64,000 nucleotides of DNA. Source: Dorea_D hominis. GTDB taxonomy: Bacteria; Bacillota; Clostridia; Lachnospirales; Lachnospiraceae. Shown here piece by piece: positions 1 to 9,465 of the stretch. Below the pieces are notes generated by a model. It did not search any database and was not told the DNA's origin. It saw only the letters and a list, made by a program, of their open reading frames with translations. The stretch's first letter is position 1. The number at the start of each line of letters is the position of its first letter. The position numbers and the translations under genes are program-made. The stretch spans positions 13,206 through 77,205 of the forward strand of contig NZ_JACOOY010000016.1 in the NCBI RefSeq assembly GCF_014287705.1, given 5' to 3'.

Positions 1-394
1 CAAGTACACGACCAAGACGACCAACAACACCCATCATATCTGGTGTAGCTACTACTACGTCAAATTCGAACCAGTTCTCGTTCTGGATCTTCGGAATGAG
101 TTCTTCTCCTCCAACATAATCAGCTCCAGCTGCTTTAGCTTCTTCAGCTTTAGCATCTTTAGCAAATACTAAGATACGAACTTTTTTACCTGTTCCGTGT
201 GGCAGTACAACTGCTCCACGAATCTGCTGGTCAGCGTGACGTCCGTCACATCCGGTTCTGATATGAGCTTCGATTGTTTCATCGAATTTTGCTACTGCAG
301 TTTTCTTTACTAATGCTACTGCATCAGCAGCATCATACAGAGTTGCTCTGTCGATTGCTTTTGCAGCTTCAACGTATTTCTTTCCTCTTTTCAT
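1..394 (-). CDS. rplA: 50S ribosomal protein L1 (partial, 3' end outside window)
   Basis: The translation begins MKRGKKYVEAAKAIDRAT and continues with the L1 signature around GTGKKVRILVFAKDAKAEEA. L1 forms the L1 stalk of the large subunit near the E site and represses its own mRNA in many bacteria. The ATG at 392-394 is preceded by an AGGAGG-type site at about 406-412. The gene runs off the left edge, so roughly 130 of about 230 residues are visible. It follows rplK directly, the usual L11-L1 arrangement. Confidence 0.97.
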   Translation of the reverse strand, partial: MKRGKKYVEAAKAIDRATLYDAADAVALVKKTAVAKFDETIEAHIRTGCDGRHADQQIRGAVVLPHGTGKKVRILVFAKDAKAEEAKAAGADYVGGEELIPKIQNENWFEFDVVVATPDMMGVVGRLGRVL

Positions 395-438
395 TCTAAA
401 TAAACCTCCTTGTGGTATTATCGGGAAAACCCTCCCAC

Positions 439-864
439 TTATTCTTCAACTGTTACACCCATGCTGCGGCAAGTTCCTGCGATCATGCTCATAGCAGATT
501 CAACAGATGCAGCATTTAAGTCCGGCATCTTAAGCTCAGCGATTTCCTGAACCTGTGCTTTTGTAATAGTAGCAACTTTCTTCTTATTCGGAACGCCTGA
601 TCCAGATTTGATGTTGCAGGCTTTCTTAATCAGAACTGCTGCCGGTGGTGTCTTTGTGATGAAGCTGAAGCTTCTGTCATTATAAACAGTAATTACTACA
701 GGGATGATCATATCTCCCTGATCTGCTGTCTTAGCGTTGAACTGTTTTGTAAATTCAACGATGTTTACACCGTGCTGACCAAGAGCTGGTCCAACCGGTG
801 GTGCCGGAGTTGCTTTTCCAGCAGGAATCTGTAATTTAATGTAACCTTGTACTTTTTTTGCCAT
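439..864 (-). CDS. rplK: 50S ribosomal protein L11
   Basis: The 141-residue protein starts MAKKVQGYIKLQIPAGKA, with the N-terminal PPVGPALGQHGVNI segment and the C-terminal rRNA-binding domain containing GSGVPNKKKVATITKAQ. It is full length for L11, which binds 23S rRNA at the GTPase-associated centre. A longer reading frame extends upstream to 915, but the ATG at 862-864 has a good GGAGG site just before it and gives the normal family length. It lies between nusG and rplA. Confidence 0.98.
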   Translation of the reverse strand: MAKKVQGYIKLQIPAGKATPAPPVGPALGQHGVNIVEFTKQFNAKTADQGDMIIPVVITVYNDRSFSFITKTPPAAVLIKKACNIKSGSGVPNKKKVATITKAQVQEIAELKMPDLNAASVESAMSMIAGTCRSMGVTVEE

Positions 865-960
865 TTCAATTACCTCCTTGTGGTGATTGCGGGACTTACG
901 TGTACCCTCCCACATCTTCTTCTAACTTTCGTAATGGGTACAGAATAAATCTCTGTGCTC

Positions 961-1476
961 TTACATCTTTTTAACTTCTGCGAAACCAATTTCTACCGGC
1001 GTTTCGCGGCCGAACAGTTCAACATTGATCGTCAGGCTCTGCTTCTGCGGGTTAATCGTCTGAATAACACCAACAGTGTCAGCCCATGCTCCGGCAATAA
1101 CCTGAATGGTATCTCCTTCTTCAAAATCTACCACAATGTTGTCCTGTGCAATTCCAAGTGGAGCCATCTCAGCGTCTGTAAGCGGAACCGGTTTTGATCC
1201 AGGTCCGACAAATCCCGTTACTCCTCTTGTATTACGCACAACATACCAAGTGTCGTCATTCATGATCATATGAATGAGCACGTATCCCGGAAACATCTTC
1301 TTCTGAGTTGCTTTCTGCACTCCGTTCTTGAGTTCCACTACATCCTGCATCGGAACACGAACCTCCAGGATCTGATCTTCCAGATGTCTGTTTTCAACTG
1401 TCTTATCAATGTTGGCTTTTACTTTGTTCTCATACCCTGAATAAGTATGAACTACATACCATCTTGCTTCTGACAT
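961..1476 (-). CDS. nusG: transcription termination/antitermination factor NusG
   Basis: The 171-residue protein begins MSEARWYVVHTYSGYENKV, the standard NusG NGN-domain start, and ends with a KOW domain around FEEGDTIQVIAGAWADTVGVI. NusG binds RNA polymerase, controls pausing and termination and links transcription to translation. The start at 1476 has an AAAGGTGAG ribosome binding site. It sits between secE and rplK, the conserved order in Firmicutes. Confidence 0.97.
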   Translation of the reverse strand: MSEARWYVVHTYSGYENKVKANIDKTVENRHLEDQILEVRVPMQDVVELKNGVQKATQKKMFPGYVLIHMIMNDDTWYVVRNTRGVTGFVGPGSKPVPLTDAEMAPLGIAQDNIVVDFEEGDTIQVIAGAWADTVGVIQTINPQKQSLTINVELFGRETPVEIGFAEVKKM

Positions 1477-1504
1477 AATCTCACCTTTCCTGTTCGTTTC
1501 TTAA

Positions 1505-1702
1505 TTAGCCAAGATTGACTAATATATCGATACCATGCTGTACCAGGAAATCAATCAGTGCAATAATCGCGCCCAGAATTGCCGAAGTGATAACAACGGC
1601 TGCCGAGTGTTTCACAAGTGTCATCTGATCTGGCCACACGATCTTTTTGAATTCACTGCTAAGACCTTTAAACCAGCTTTTTTTCTGAGTCTTTTCACTC
1701 AT
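1505..1702 (-). CDS. secE: preprotein translocase subunit SecE
   Basis: A 65-residue protein beginning MSEKTQKKSWFKGLSSEFKK, with the amphipathic FKKIVWP segment and one transmembrane helix (about residues 32-55), typical of the short Gram-positive SecE. It stabilises SecY in the translocon. A GTG at 1711 could extend it by three residues, but it lies against the AAGGAG site. The ATG at 1702 has normal spacing and was chosen. Confidence 0.95.
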   Translation of the reverse strand: MSEKTQKKSWFKGLSSEFKKIVWPDQMTLVKHSAAVVITSAILGAIIALIDFLVQHGIDILVNLG

Positions 1703-1726
1703 GACATTCACACTCCTTCTTGGCGA

Positions 1727-1876
1727 TTATTTTGTTTCCTTGTGCAATGTGTGTGACTTACAGAATCTGCAGTATTTCTTTGTTTCCATGCGCTCCGGAT
1801 GAGATTTCTTATCCTTTGTCATGTTGTAGTTACGCTGCTTGCATTCTGTACATTCCAATGTGATTCTTGTACGCAC
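1727..1876 (-). CDS. rpmG: 50S ribosomal protein L33
   Basis: A 49-residue protein (GTG start) reads VRTRITLECTECKQRN, then NMTKDKKSHPERMETKKYC and a C-terminal RFCKSHTLHKETK. The four cysteines in two CxxC pairs mark the zinc-binding form of L33. It is first in the rpmG-secE-nusG-rplK-rplA order known from Firmicutes. The start is set by the GAGGTGG site a few bases upstream. Confidence 0.95.
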   Translation of the reverse strand: MRTRITLECTECKQRNYNMTKDKKSHPERMETKKYCRFCKSHTLHKETK

Positions 1877-1918
1877 AACTTCCACCTCGCTTCATATTTC
1901 TTAAGTTAACGTGTTGCT

Positions 1919-1937
1919 GGCAGTTTGCGAGACTGCC
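1919..1937 (-). other. hairpin in the rpmG operon leader
   Basis: GGCAGT and ACTGCC face each other across a 7-base loop about 45 bases upstream of rpmG and downstream of the predicted transcription start. A T-rich stretch precedes it in the transcript, but no T run follows, so it is not an obvious terminator. Its role is unknown; leader control of the ribosomal operon is possible. Confidence 0.4.
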
Positions 1938-1985
1938 TCGTCTTTTTTAGGCATAAAAAAAAGACCTACTTCCATTCGCCATCAT

Positions 1986-2014
1986 AGTGTACCATACACC
2001 AGGTGAAAAAGCAA
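1986..2014 (-). promoter_or_regulatory. sigma-A-type promoter of the rpmG-secE-nusG-rplK-rplA operon
   Basis: Read on the minus strand, TTGCTT (2009-2014) and TACACT (1986-1991) are separated by exactly 17 bases. It lies upstream of rpmG and just past the 3' end of the exporter gene, so transcription of the translation operon probably begins here. Confidence 0.7.
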
Positions 2015-2028
2015 GCCTTTTTCTTCTA

Positions 2029-3264
2029 TTATGAATGTTTTCCTATATGATATTCTCTCTTCATAGCCCGCATGATCGTTCTGGATGCCACATCAACGAT
2101 AAGGAATCCAAAAGCAATTGCCAGACATGTTTCAAACAATACCATCGTCTCGCTGATTGCCATTGCTTTATCATTGCTGGTGATTCCATACATCATATAG
2201 TAGAGATTCGGTCCGGGAATCAGCGGGAACACAGACGCAGTCAGGAAGATCGTTGACGGCGCGCGGTTGACTCTCGACATGATAAATGCAAAAAATCCTA
2301 CGAATACGGCTCCCAGTAAGGTTGCAATAAAGTTACTCGGTCTGATCGCATATACTCCGGCATAAATCGCCCAGGTAAAGAAAGCACCTACTCCGGAATA
2401 CCACACCTGTCTCCCACGGATCTTAAACCAGAATGCAAATCCAATACAGGCAATCGTACAGGATATCAGCTGGATTGGTATACTGTGATTTAAAATAAAG
2501 CCTTCCGCTGATACACCTTTCAGCATGATCATCGCAAGCGCCGTACCGAATGCAATTCCTGCAGCTCCCAGCATCGAATTCATGATATTGATCGTTCCGG
2601 AAATGAAATCTCTCTGCAAAAGCTCCCGGATACCGTTCGTTGTGCCAAGTCCACTGATCAGCAGCATAACGATGCCGATCATAATCCTCTCCGGATGACT
2701 TCCAAGCCCCATCCGGACAGACTCTATAATGATCACTTCTGATAAAAAAGACAGGATCAGGTTGTAAATCATCAGATTCTCTTCTCTTCTGCTTAACCAT
2801 CCGCCTACAATAACGATCATCAGCGATACGATCACTGCAACGATTGCATCCGCAAAATTGCATCCAAAGAACACGGCAAATCCGGTTCCGCCCATCACGG
2901 CAGCAAAATACTTCGTATATGGTTTCTGCTGTGGTCTTCTCATAACTTCCAGATATTTTTCCCGAAGTTCCTTGTCGTCCGGTTTATTTTGGCAAACATA
3001 TCTGCACAGATTATTGAGATAATCCAGTCTGTCAAAATTCGTATCTGTCGATTCGATATGACGGATCTGTGTAAGGATCTCTCCATCCGGCGTCTCCACC
3101 GTGATCTGAATGTTGCTTGGTATAACAAATACATCATATTTTACAAAACCATAACTCTTACATATTCTATATAAACTGTCATCTATTCGGAAGTTCTCAG
3201 CCCCACTCATCAGCATAGCTTCTCCGATATCAAGGATTCCCTGTAGCAATCTCTGATAATCCAT
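2029..3264 (-). CDS. threonine/serine exporter family protein (ThrE-like, fused form)
   Basis: A 411-residue membrane protein. The N-terminal half carries the soluble ThrE domain (IGEAMLMSGAENFRIDDSL, a conserved start in YjjP-type proteins) and the rest has about ten hydrophobic helices. The C-terminal part matches the YjjB-like half, so this is the single-chain form of what is split in E. coli. The family exports threonine, serine or related small metabolites; the substrate here is not known. The ATG at 3264 has a GGGAGG site; a TTG at 3285 would overlap that site and was rejected. Confidence 0.85.
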   Translation of the reverse strand: MDYQRLLQGILDIGEAMLMSGAENFRIDDSLYRICKSYGFVKYDVFVIPSNIQITVETPDGEILTQIRHIESTDTNFDRLDYLNNLCRYVCQNKPDDKELREKYLEVMRRPQQKPYTKYFAAVMGGTGFAVFFGCNFADAIVAVIVSLMIVIVGGWLSRREENLMIYNLILSFLSEVIIIESVRMGLGSHPERIMIGIVMLLISGLGTTNGIRELLQRDFISGTINIMNSMLGAAGIAFGTALAMIMLKGVSAEGFILNHSIPIQLISCTIACIGFAFWFKIRGRQVWYSGVGAFFTWAIYAGVYAIRPSNFIATLLGAVFVGFFAFIMSRVNRAPSTIFLTASVFPLIPGPNLYYMMYGITSNDKAMAISETMVLFETCLAIAFGFLIVDVASRTIMRAMKREYHIGKHS

Positions 3265-3452
3265 TGCATTTCCTCCCTTTCTCAAATAAATCTCTCTATT
3301 TTATAATCCGATTTTACCGTATAAATCTAGCACATTTATAACTATTAGACAATAGTAATCAATGATTAACATTTATTGTTTTTATCTATAAACAATTTTC
3401 GCTATATTGTCTCTTTTTTCACAAAAATTTTAGTAAAAACATTGCAATACAA

Positions 3453-3481
3453 TTGCGTCTGATAGCAAAAAATTGTATAAT
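3453..3481 (+). promoter_or_regulatory. promoter of glgC-glgD
   Basis: TTGCGT (3453-3458) and a consensus TATAAT (3476-3481) are spaced 17 bases apart and lie 33 bases before the glgC start, after an AT-rich stretch. Confidence 0.75.
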
Positions 3482-3513
3482 TATTTTATCGAGTAAGAAA
3501 GAGAGGGCTCACT

Positions 3514-4653
3514 ATGAAACATAATAATATGTTAGCAATGATTTTAGCTGGTGGCAGAGGATCCCGACTGCATGAGCTGACTAACAAAGTGGCAAAACCA
3601 GCCGTATCTTACGGTGGCAAATATCGCATTGTTGATTTCCCGCTCAGCAACTGTGCCAACAGTGGAATAGATGTTGTAGGTGTCTTAACACAGTATGAAT
3701 CCATTCTTCTAAACAGTTATGTAGCTGCCGGTCGCCGCTGGGGACTTGACGCAAAAGAAAGCGGTGTCTATGTACTGCCTCCTCGCGAGAAAGCAGACAC
3801 CAATCTGGATGTTTACCGCGGTACTGCCGATGCGATTTCACAGAACATTGATTTCATCGACACATACGATCCGGAATATGTACTTGTTCTTTCCGGCGAT
3901 CACATTTATAAGATGAATTATGCGAAGATGCTGGAAGAGCACAAGGCACACAATGCCGATGCGACCATTGCAGTTATCCAGGTCCCGATGAAAGAAGCTA
4001 GCCGTTTCGGTATCATGAACACAAACGAAGAAGGACAGATTATAGAATTCGAGGAGAAACCGGAAAAACCGAAGAGTAATCTGGCTTCTATGGGAATTTA
4101 CATATTTAATTGGAAACTTCTCCGTAAGATGCTGGTTGCTGATATGAAGGATACGGATTCCAGCCATGATTTTGGTAAAGATATTATCCCTACATTATTA
4201 AATGATGGCAAATATCTTTATGCATACAAGTTCAAAGGGTACTGGAAAGATGTCGGAACGATCGATTCTCTCTGGGAAGCTAACATGGATCTTCTGGATG
4301 CCAACAACGAACTGGATCTGGGCGATCCGACATGGAAAATCTATACCGAGGATGTTACAGCTCTTCCTCAGTATATCGGACCGGATGCCGACATCACCCG
4401 CGCATTTATTACACAGGGCTGTATGGTAGACGGCGAAGTGAAAAATTCTGTCCTTTTCACCGGTGCAAGAGTCAACCCTGGTGCAAAGGTCATCGACAGC
4501 GTACTGATGCCGGGCGTAGAGATTGAAGAAGGCGCTGTTATCACCCGCGCACTTGTCGCAGACGGTGTTAAGATTGGCAAAGACGCCGTTGTAGGAAGCG
4601 CAGACAGCGAACATATTGAACTTGTGTCCAAGCGCGTAAAGGGGGTTGAATAA
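3514..4653 (+). CDS. glgC: glucose-1-phosphate adenylyltransferase, catalytic subunit
   Basis: A 379-residue ADP-glucose pyrophosphorylase that makes ADP-glucose from glucose-1-phosphate and ATP for glycogen synthesis. The nucleotidyltransferase motif LAGGRGSRLHELT is at residues 12-24, followed by KPAVSYGGKYRIVDFPLSN. The active-site SGDHIYKMNY and FEEKPEKPKS segments are present, and the C-terminal part is a left-handed beta-helix. The ribosome binding site is AGAGAGG. The gene is followed at once by glgD, the arrangement seen in Firmicutes where both subunits form a heterotetramer. Confidence 0.95.
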   Translation: MKHNNMLAMILAGGRGSRLHELTNKVAKPAVSYGGKYRIVDFPLSNCANSGIDVVGVLTQYESILLNSYVAAGRRWGLDAKESGVYVLPPREKADTNLDVYRGTADAISQNIDFIDTYDPEYVLVLSGDHIYKMNYAKMLEEHKAHNADATIAVIQVPMKEASRFGIMNTNEEGQIIEFEEKPEKPKSNLASMGIYIFNWKLLRKMLVADMKDTDSSHDFGKDIIPTLLNDGKYLYAYKFKGYWKDVGTIDSLWEANMDLLDANNELDLGDPTWKIYTEDVTALPQYIGPDADITRAFITQGCMVDGEVKNSVLFTGARVNPGAKVIDSVLMPGVEIEEGAVITRALVADGVKIGKDAVVGSADSEHIELVSKRVKGVE

Positions 4654-4654
4654 T

Positions 4655-5770
4655 ATGGCAAAAGCATTTGGAATTGTAAATTTTGCGGGAAACCATGTCC
4701 GCGTTGAAGGATTGCAGAGTTATCGTCCGGTCGCAGCAGTTTCCTTTCTGGGAAGATACCGTGTTGTAGACTTTCCTATTTCAAATATGAGTAATAGCGG
4801 CATTGACCACATTCAGGTTTACGTAAGAAGAAAGCCACGTTCTCTGAACGACCATCTTGGAACAGGAAGACATTACAACATTAACTCTAAGCGTGGACGT
4901 TTACATACTTTATTTTCTATGACTGGCAACGAACAGGATCTTTATAATAATGATATTGCAGCATTTTACGATAATATGGAATGTATTGAATCAGAAGATT
5001 TCCCATATGTTGTAATCGCTCCAAGCTATATGATCTACTGTCAGGATTATACTGATCTGATTGAGACACACATTGAATCCGGTGCTGATATTACAATGTT
5101 ATATCACACAGTTGACAATGCCAAAAGCGCTTTCATCAACTGTAATGTTCTGAACCTGAACAAGCAGAAAGGCGTACTGGACATGGAGCCGAACCGTGGA
5201 ACAGCAAAGACACGAAATATCTCCATGGATACTTATATAATGAAGAAAGAGCTTTTCATTGAACTGATTCACAAAGCGAAGAAAACTTCTTCCTCATATA
5301 CACTTGCAGATATCATTAACATGGAATGTGGCGAACTTGATATTCGTGGTGTTTCCCACAGAGGTTATTTTGCTGCAATCTCTGATTTTGGAAGTTATTA
5401 TAATGCAAATATCTCTCTGATTGATTTTAAGACAGCAAGAAGCCTCTTTAGTAAAGACTGGCCAATTTATACACGTACAAACGATTCCGCACCGACACAT
5501 TATTTTGAAAGTGCAGATGTAAAAAATTCTGTTATTTCCAACGGAAGCTCAATTGAGGGAACGGTTGAACATTCTGTTATGGGCCGTGGTTGCCAGATTG
5601 AAGAGGGTGCTGTCGTAAAGAATTGTGTTGTTCTTTCCGGCGTCAAGATCGGCAAAGGTGTTCATGTTGAGAATATGGTCATCGACCGCAATGCCAAACT
5701 GATCCATACACCAGAGATTATTGCGGATCCGGGTCATCCAGGATATATCAAACGCGGTGATACTTTATAA
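4655..5770 (+). CDS. glgD: glucose-1-phosphate adenylyltransferase regulatory subunit
   Basis: A 371-residue paralogue of GlgC whose N-terminus (MAKAFGIVNFAGNHVRVEG) lacks the GGxGxRL nucleotide-binding loop, as is normal for GlgD. It keeps the overall fold (RVVDFPISNMSNSGIDHI and a C-terminal beta-helix). GlgD is largely non-catalytic and modulates GlgC. The ATG at 4655 is one base after the glgC stop codon, with AAAGGGGG as binding site inside the end of glgC, so the two are translationally coupled. Confidence 0.93.
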   Translation: MAKAFGIVNFAGNHVRVEGLQSYRPVAAVSFLGRYRVVDFPISNMSNSGIDHIQVYVRRKPRSLNDHLGTGRHYNINSKRGRLHTLFSMTGNEQDLYNNDIAAFYDNMECIESEDFPYVVIAPSYMIYCQDYTDLIETHIESGADITMLYHTVDNAKSAFINCNVLNLNKQKGVLDMEPNRGTAKTRNISMDTYIMKKELFIELIHKAKKTSSSYTLADIINMECGELDIRGVSHRGYFAAISDFGSYYNANISLIDFKTARSLFSKDWPIYTRTNDSAPTHYFESADVKNSVISNGSSIEGTVEHSVMGRGCQIEEGAVVKNCVVLSGVKIGKGVHVENMVIDRNAKLIHTPEIIADPGHPGYIKRGDTL

Positions 5771-5831
5771 CATAATACCAGTGTCAAAAAACTGAAACTA
5801 CGATGTACTTTTCTAAAACTGAGACATTCAC

Positions 5832-5866
5832 CTCCTGCCGGAGAAATTCTGGCAGGAGATTTTTTA
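5832..5866 (+). terminator. intrinsic terminator after glgD
   Basis: CTCCTGCC (5832-5839) pairs with GGCAGGAG (5851-5858), followed by a T run at 5860-5865. It ends the glgCD unit before hcp. Confidence 0.85.
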
Positions 5867-5930
5867 TTCCTGTATATTTTCCCCAATTTTACAAATCCTA
5901 TATTATACTACAAAGAAAGGATGACAACCT

Positions 5931-7505
5931 ATGAATAAAATGTTTTGTTTTCAATGCCAGCAGACCGCTCACAATACCGGCTGTGAAGGAAATGCCGGCG
6001 TCTGTGGCAAAAAATGTGGCACTGCAAATGCGCAGGATGCACTCACAAACGCACTGATTGGTCTTGCCCGCGCAGTAAATAAAAAGACACCTTCTGAACA
6101 ATCTGACCGACTCGTGCTGAAAGGACTTTTTACAACGATCACAAATGTGAATTTCCATGAAGACAATGTGCGCAAACTGACACAGGAAATACAGGCGGAA
6201 AGGAACGCGATCGATGCTTCCGCAGAAGAATATGACATCCGAAATATCTGGGAAAATCATGAGGATATCCGCTCTTTGAAATCTCTGATCCTCTTCGGAC
6301 TGCGCGGCATGGCTGCCTATGCTTATCATGCACTGGCGCTTGGCTACACTGACCGGGATGTTCTGAATTATTTCTACGAAGCGCTTGCTGTTCTCGGTGA
6401 ACCGTCAGATACTAGTAAAGAAAACTTCGAAAGACTTCTCTCCTACGTCCTGAAAACCGGAGAGGTCAATTACCGATGCATGGAGCTTCTGGACAAAGCC
6501 AATACGGAAAGCTATGGAACTCCCGTTCCGACTGAAGTTCCACTTACGATTGAAAAAGGACCTTTTATTGTTGTAAGTGGACACGATCTTCACGATTTGA
6601 AATTGCTTCTGGAACAGACAAACGATACGGGCATCAACATTTATACACACAGTGAAATGCTGCCTGCCCACGGCTACCCGGAGCTTAAGAAATATCCACA
6701 TCTGAAAGGAAATTTCGGAACTGCATGGCAGAACCAGCAATTTGAATTTCACAACATTCCGGCACCAATCCTGTTCACAACAAACTGCCTCATGCCGGTA
6801 AGACAGAGCTACTGCGACCGTGTATTTACCACCTCCATCGTCTCTTACCCAGAACTTATCCACATCGGAGAAGAGAAAGATTTTACACCGGTTATTGAAA
6901 AAGCACTGGAATGTGGCGGTTACGGTAAAGACCATCCGATGTACGGCGTCAATGGCGGCAATACTGTTATGACCGGATTTGCGCACGGCACTGTCTTAAA
7001 AGAAGCCGGCAGGATCATTAATCTTGTAAAAAACGGGAAAATCCGTCATTTCTTCCTGATCGGTGGCTGCGACGGTGCGGCTCCGGGGCGGAACTACTAC
7101 ACCGAATTTGCCAAAAAGACACCTTCCGATACATTGATTCTCACGCTTGCCTGCGGCAAGTACCGGATCAATGATCTGCATCTGGGAGAAATAGACGGAC
7201 TTCCCCGTATTATGGATATGGGACAGTGTAATGATGCTTACAGTGCGATTCAAGTGGCGCTGGCTCTCGCCGATGCCTTTCACTGCAGCGTCAATGAACT
7301 GCCCCTGACTCTTGTATTGTCATGGTATGAGCAGAAAGCGGTCTGCATCCTGCTCACACTGTTATATCTTGGTATCCGGAATATCCTTCTCGGGCCTACA
7401 CTCCCTGCATTTGTCTCACCAAATGTTTTGGAAGTATTAAAAGAAACGTATCAGCTGACACCAATTTCCACACCAGAGGCAGATCTGAAACGCATCCTCG
7501 GATAG
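5931..7505 (+). CDS. hcp: hydroxylamine reductase / hybrid-cluster protein
   Basis: A 524-residue Hcp. It begins MNKMFCFQCQQTAHNTGC with the clustered cysteines that bind the proximal Fe-S cluster (CFQCQQTA, then GCEGNAGVCGKK). Further conserved segments include TTNCLMPV, GGCDGA and ACGKYRIND, which supply ligands to the hybrid Fe-S-O cluster. Hcp enzymes reduce hydroxylamine in vitro and are linked to nitric oxide and nitrosative stress defence as NO reductases or S-nitrosylases. The gene has its own AGAAAGG site and stands alone between two terminators. No nearby Hcr reductase partner was found. Confidence 0.95.
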   Translation: MNKMFCFQCQQTAHNTGCEGNAGVCGKKCGTANAQDALTNALIGLARAVNKKTPSEQSDRLVLKGLFTTITNVNFHEDNVRKLTQEIQAERNAIDASAEEYDIRNIWENHEDIRSLKSLILFGLRGMAAYAYHALALGYTDRDVLNYFYEALAVLGEPSDTSKENFERLLSYVLKTGEVNYRCMELLDKANTESYGTPVPTEVPLTIEKGPFIVVSGHDLHDLKLLLEQTNDTGINIYTHSEMLPAHGYPELKKYPHLKGNFGTAWQNQQFEFHNIPAPILFTTNCLMPVRQSYCDRVFTTSIVSYPELIHIGEEKDFTPVIEKALECGGYGKDHPMYGVNGGNTVMTGFAHGTVLKEAGRIINLVKNGKIRHFFLIGGCDGAAPGRNYYTEFAKKTPSDTLILTLACGKYRINDLHLGEIDGLPRIMDMGQCNDAYSAIQVALALADAFHCSVNELPLTLVLSWYEQKAVCILLTLLYLGIRNILLGPTLPAFVSPNVLEVLKETYQLTPISTPEADLKRILG

Positions 7506-7534
7506 TATTGCTTCTTCGGAATTCGCCTAAGCAA

Positions 7535-7574
7535 AAACCTCCTGCCAGAGTTCATGATTCTGGCAGGAGGTTTG
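7535..7574. terminator. bidirectional terminator between hcp and the ABC exporter pair
   Basis: A long nearly perfect inverted repeat (AAACCTCCTGCCAGA against TCTGGCAGGAGGTTT) has an A-rich left side and T-rich right side. It can end hcp on the plus strand and the convergent ABC operon on the minus strand. Its stem core resembles that of the glgD terminator. Confidence 0.8.
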
Positions 7575-7581
7575 CTTTTAT

Positions 7582-9465
7582 TTATGATAATTCCAATTTT
7601 CCGGTATAGAGCTGGTAGTACGTGCCCTTATTCTTAATGAGATCTTCGTGATCACCTCTCTCGATGATCTTACCGTGCTCCAGAACAATGATCGCGTTAC
7701 TGTTACGGATCGTAGAGAGCCGATGTGCGATCACAAATACGGTACGTCCTTTCATCAGGTTATCCATTCCCTTCTGTACGATACTCTCTGTACGTGTATC
7801 AATGCTAGAAGTCGCTTCATCCAGGATCAGTACCGGCGGATTGGCAACAGCAGCTCTTGCAATCGACAAAAGCTGTCTCTGTCCCTGTGAGAGTTCCTCA
7901 CCGTCTCCGCTTAACAATGTCTGGTAACCGTGCGGCAGCATTTTAATAAACTGATCTGCATGCGCCAGTTTCGCCGCCTCGTATACCTGCTCGTCAGTCG
8001 CATTCAGATTACCATAACGGATATTGTCCATGATTGTTCCGGTAAATAAATGCGTATCTTGCAGTACAATTCCAAGAGACCGTCTCAGATCATCCTTCTT
8101 GATCTTGTCAATATTGATTCCGTCATAGCGGATCTTGCCTTCCTGAATATCGTAGAAACGGTTGATCAGGTTTGTGATCGTTGTCTTACCGGCTCCGGTC
8201 GATCCGACAAATGCCAGTTTCTGTCCCGGTTTTGCAAATAGACTGATGTCATGCAGAATTACTTTATCATCTTTGTATCCAAACGTTACATCTTCAAAGC
8301 GGACATCTCCGGTCAGCTCTGTATATGTCACACTTCCATCTGCGCTGTGCGGATGTTTCCATGCCCACATACCGGTTCTCTCTTTGCACTCAGTAATATT
8401 TCCATCTGCATCTTTCTTCGCATTGACCAGTGTGACATAACCCTCGTCCTTCTCCGGTTCTTCATCAATCAATGCAAAGATACGTTCTGCACCGGCAAGC
8501 GCCATAACAATCGAGTTAAACTGCTGCGCCACCTGCATGAACGGCTGTGTAAAGCTCTTCGTAAACTGAAGATATGATGCCATAACGCCAAGCGTAATTC
8601 CTCCGACCCCTGCTACAGAGAGGAAACCGCCAAGAACTGCCGTCAGTACAAACTGTAAGTTACCGATATTTCCGATAACCGGTCCCATCATATTTGCAAA
8701 TTTATTTGCCTGGGAAGCACTCTCGAACAACGCTTCATTCAGCTCATCAAATTCCTGTTCAGAAATTCGTTCATGGTTGAACACTTTGACAACGCGCTGT
8801 CCGTTCATCCGTTCTTCTACAAATCCTGTTACATCCGCAAGTGAATTCTGCTGTTTCACAAAATATTTTCCACTGTTTCCACCGATTTTTCCTGTCACCT
8901 TCATCATAATTCCAATCACAACAAATGCAAGAACTGTCAGGATCGGACTTAACACAAGCATGGAAATGAAAGTTACGATGATCGTAAACAGAGACATCAA
9001 CGCCTGCGGGATTGCCTGGCTGATCATCTGCCTTAACGCATCTGTATCATTTGTGTAAAGACTCATGATGGAACCATTGGTACGCTCGTCAAAATAGCGG
9101 ATCGGCAGTGTCTGCATATGTTCAAACATATCGTCACGGACACGTTTTAACACGCCCTGACCGATATAAACCATCAATCTTGTGTATGTGAATGTCGCCA
9201 GCACTCCGGCGATAAAAATGCATGCCAGCACACCAAGTGCCTGATACAGTTCTGTGTAATTCGGATTCTGCTGCCCGATCAACGGAATAATATAATCATC
9301 CAGCATAAATTTCAACGACAGTGAAACGGAAATACTTGCTACCGCACTGATCAGAATACAGATAAATACAAGCACAAATCGGAATTTATAAGTTTCTGTC
9401 ACATATTTCAGAAGCCGCTTTGCTGTCTTGATATCATTTTTAGAAATTCTCTTTTTCTTATTCAT
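7582..9465 (-). CDS. ABC exporter half-transporter, ATPase fused to permease (second of pair)
   Basis: A 627-residue type IV ABC half-transporter with six transmembrane helices in the first 330 residues and a nucleotide-binding domain with VGSTGAGKTT (Walker A), LSQGQRQLL (signature) and VLILDEATSS (Walker B). An insertion of about 30 residues separates the domains (around TECKERTGMWAWKHPHS), seen in some MdlB/YfiC-type proteins. It overlaps the preceding ABC gene by 8 bases, so the two probably form a heterodimeric drug or lipid exporter under the MarR-type regulator upstream. The signature LSQGQ in place of LSGGQ is tolerated in such heterodimers. Confidence 0.88.
   Translation of the reverse strand: MNKKKRISKNDIKTAKRLLKYVTETYKFRFVLVFICILISAVASISVSLSLKFMLDDYIIPLIGQQNPNYTELYQALGVLACIFIAGVLATFTYTRLMVYIGQGVLKRVRDDMFEHMQTLPIRYFDERTNGSIMSLYTNDTDALRQMISQAIPQALMSLFTIIVTFISMLVLSPILTVLAFVVIGIMMKVTGKIGGNSGKYFVKQQNSLADVTGFVEERMNGQRVVKVFNHERISEQEFDELNEALFESASQANKFANMMGPVIGNIGNLQFVLTAVLGGFLSVAGVGGITLGVMASYLQFTKSFTQPFMQVAQQFNSIVMALAGAERIFALIDEEPEKDEGYVTLVNAKKDADGNITECKERTGMWAWKHPHSADGSVTYTELTGDVRFEDVTFGYKDDKVILHDISLFAKPGQKLAFVGSTGAGKTTITNLINRFYDIQEGKIRYDGINIDKIKKDDLRRSLGIVLQDTHLFTGTIMDNIRYGNLNATDEQVYEAAKLAHADQFIKMLPHGYQTLLSGDGEELSQGQRQLLSIARAAVANPPVLILDEATSSIDTRTESIVQKGMDNLMKGRTVFVIAHRLSTIRNSNAIIVLEHGKIIERGDHEDLIKNKGTYYQLYTGKLELS

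Noticed and set aside
955..1197. Plus-strand frames opposite nusG and other core genes
   Set aside because: They mirror well-supported genes on the other strand, lack ribosome binding sites and have no recognisable motifs.
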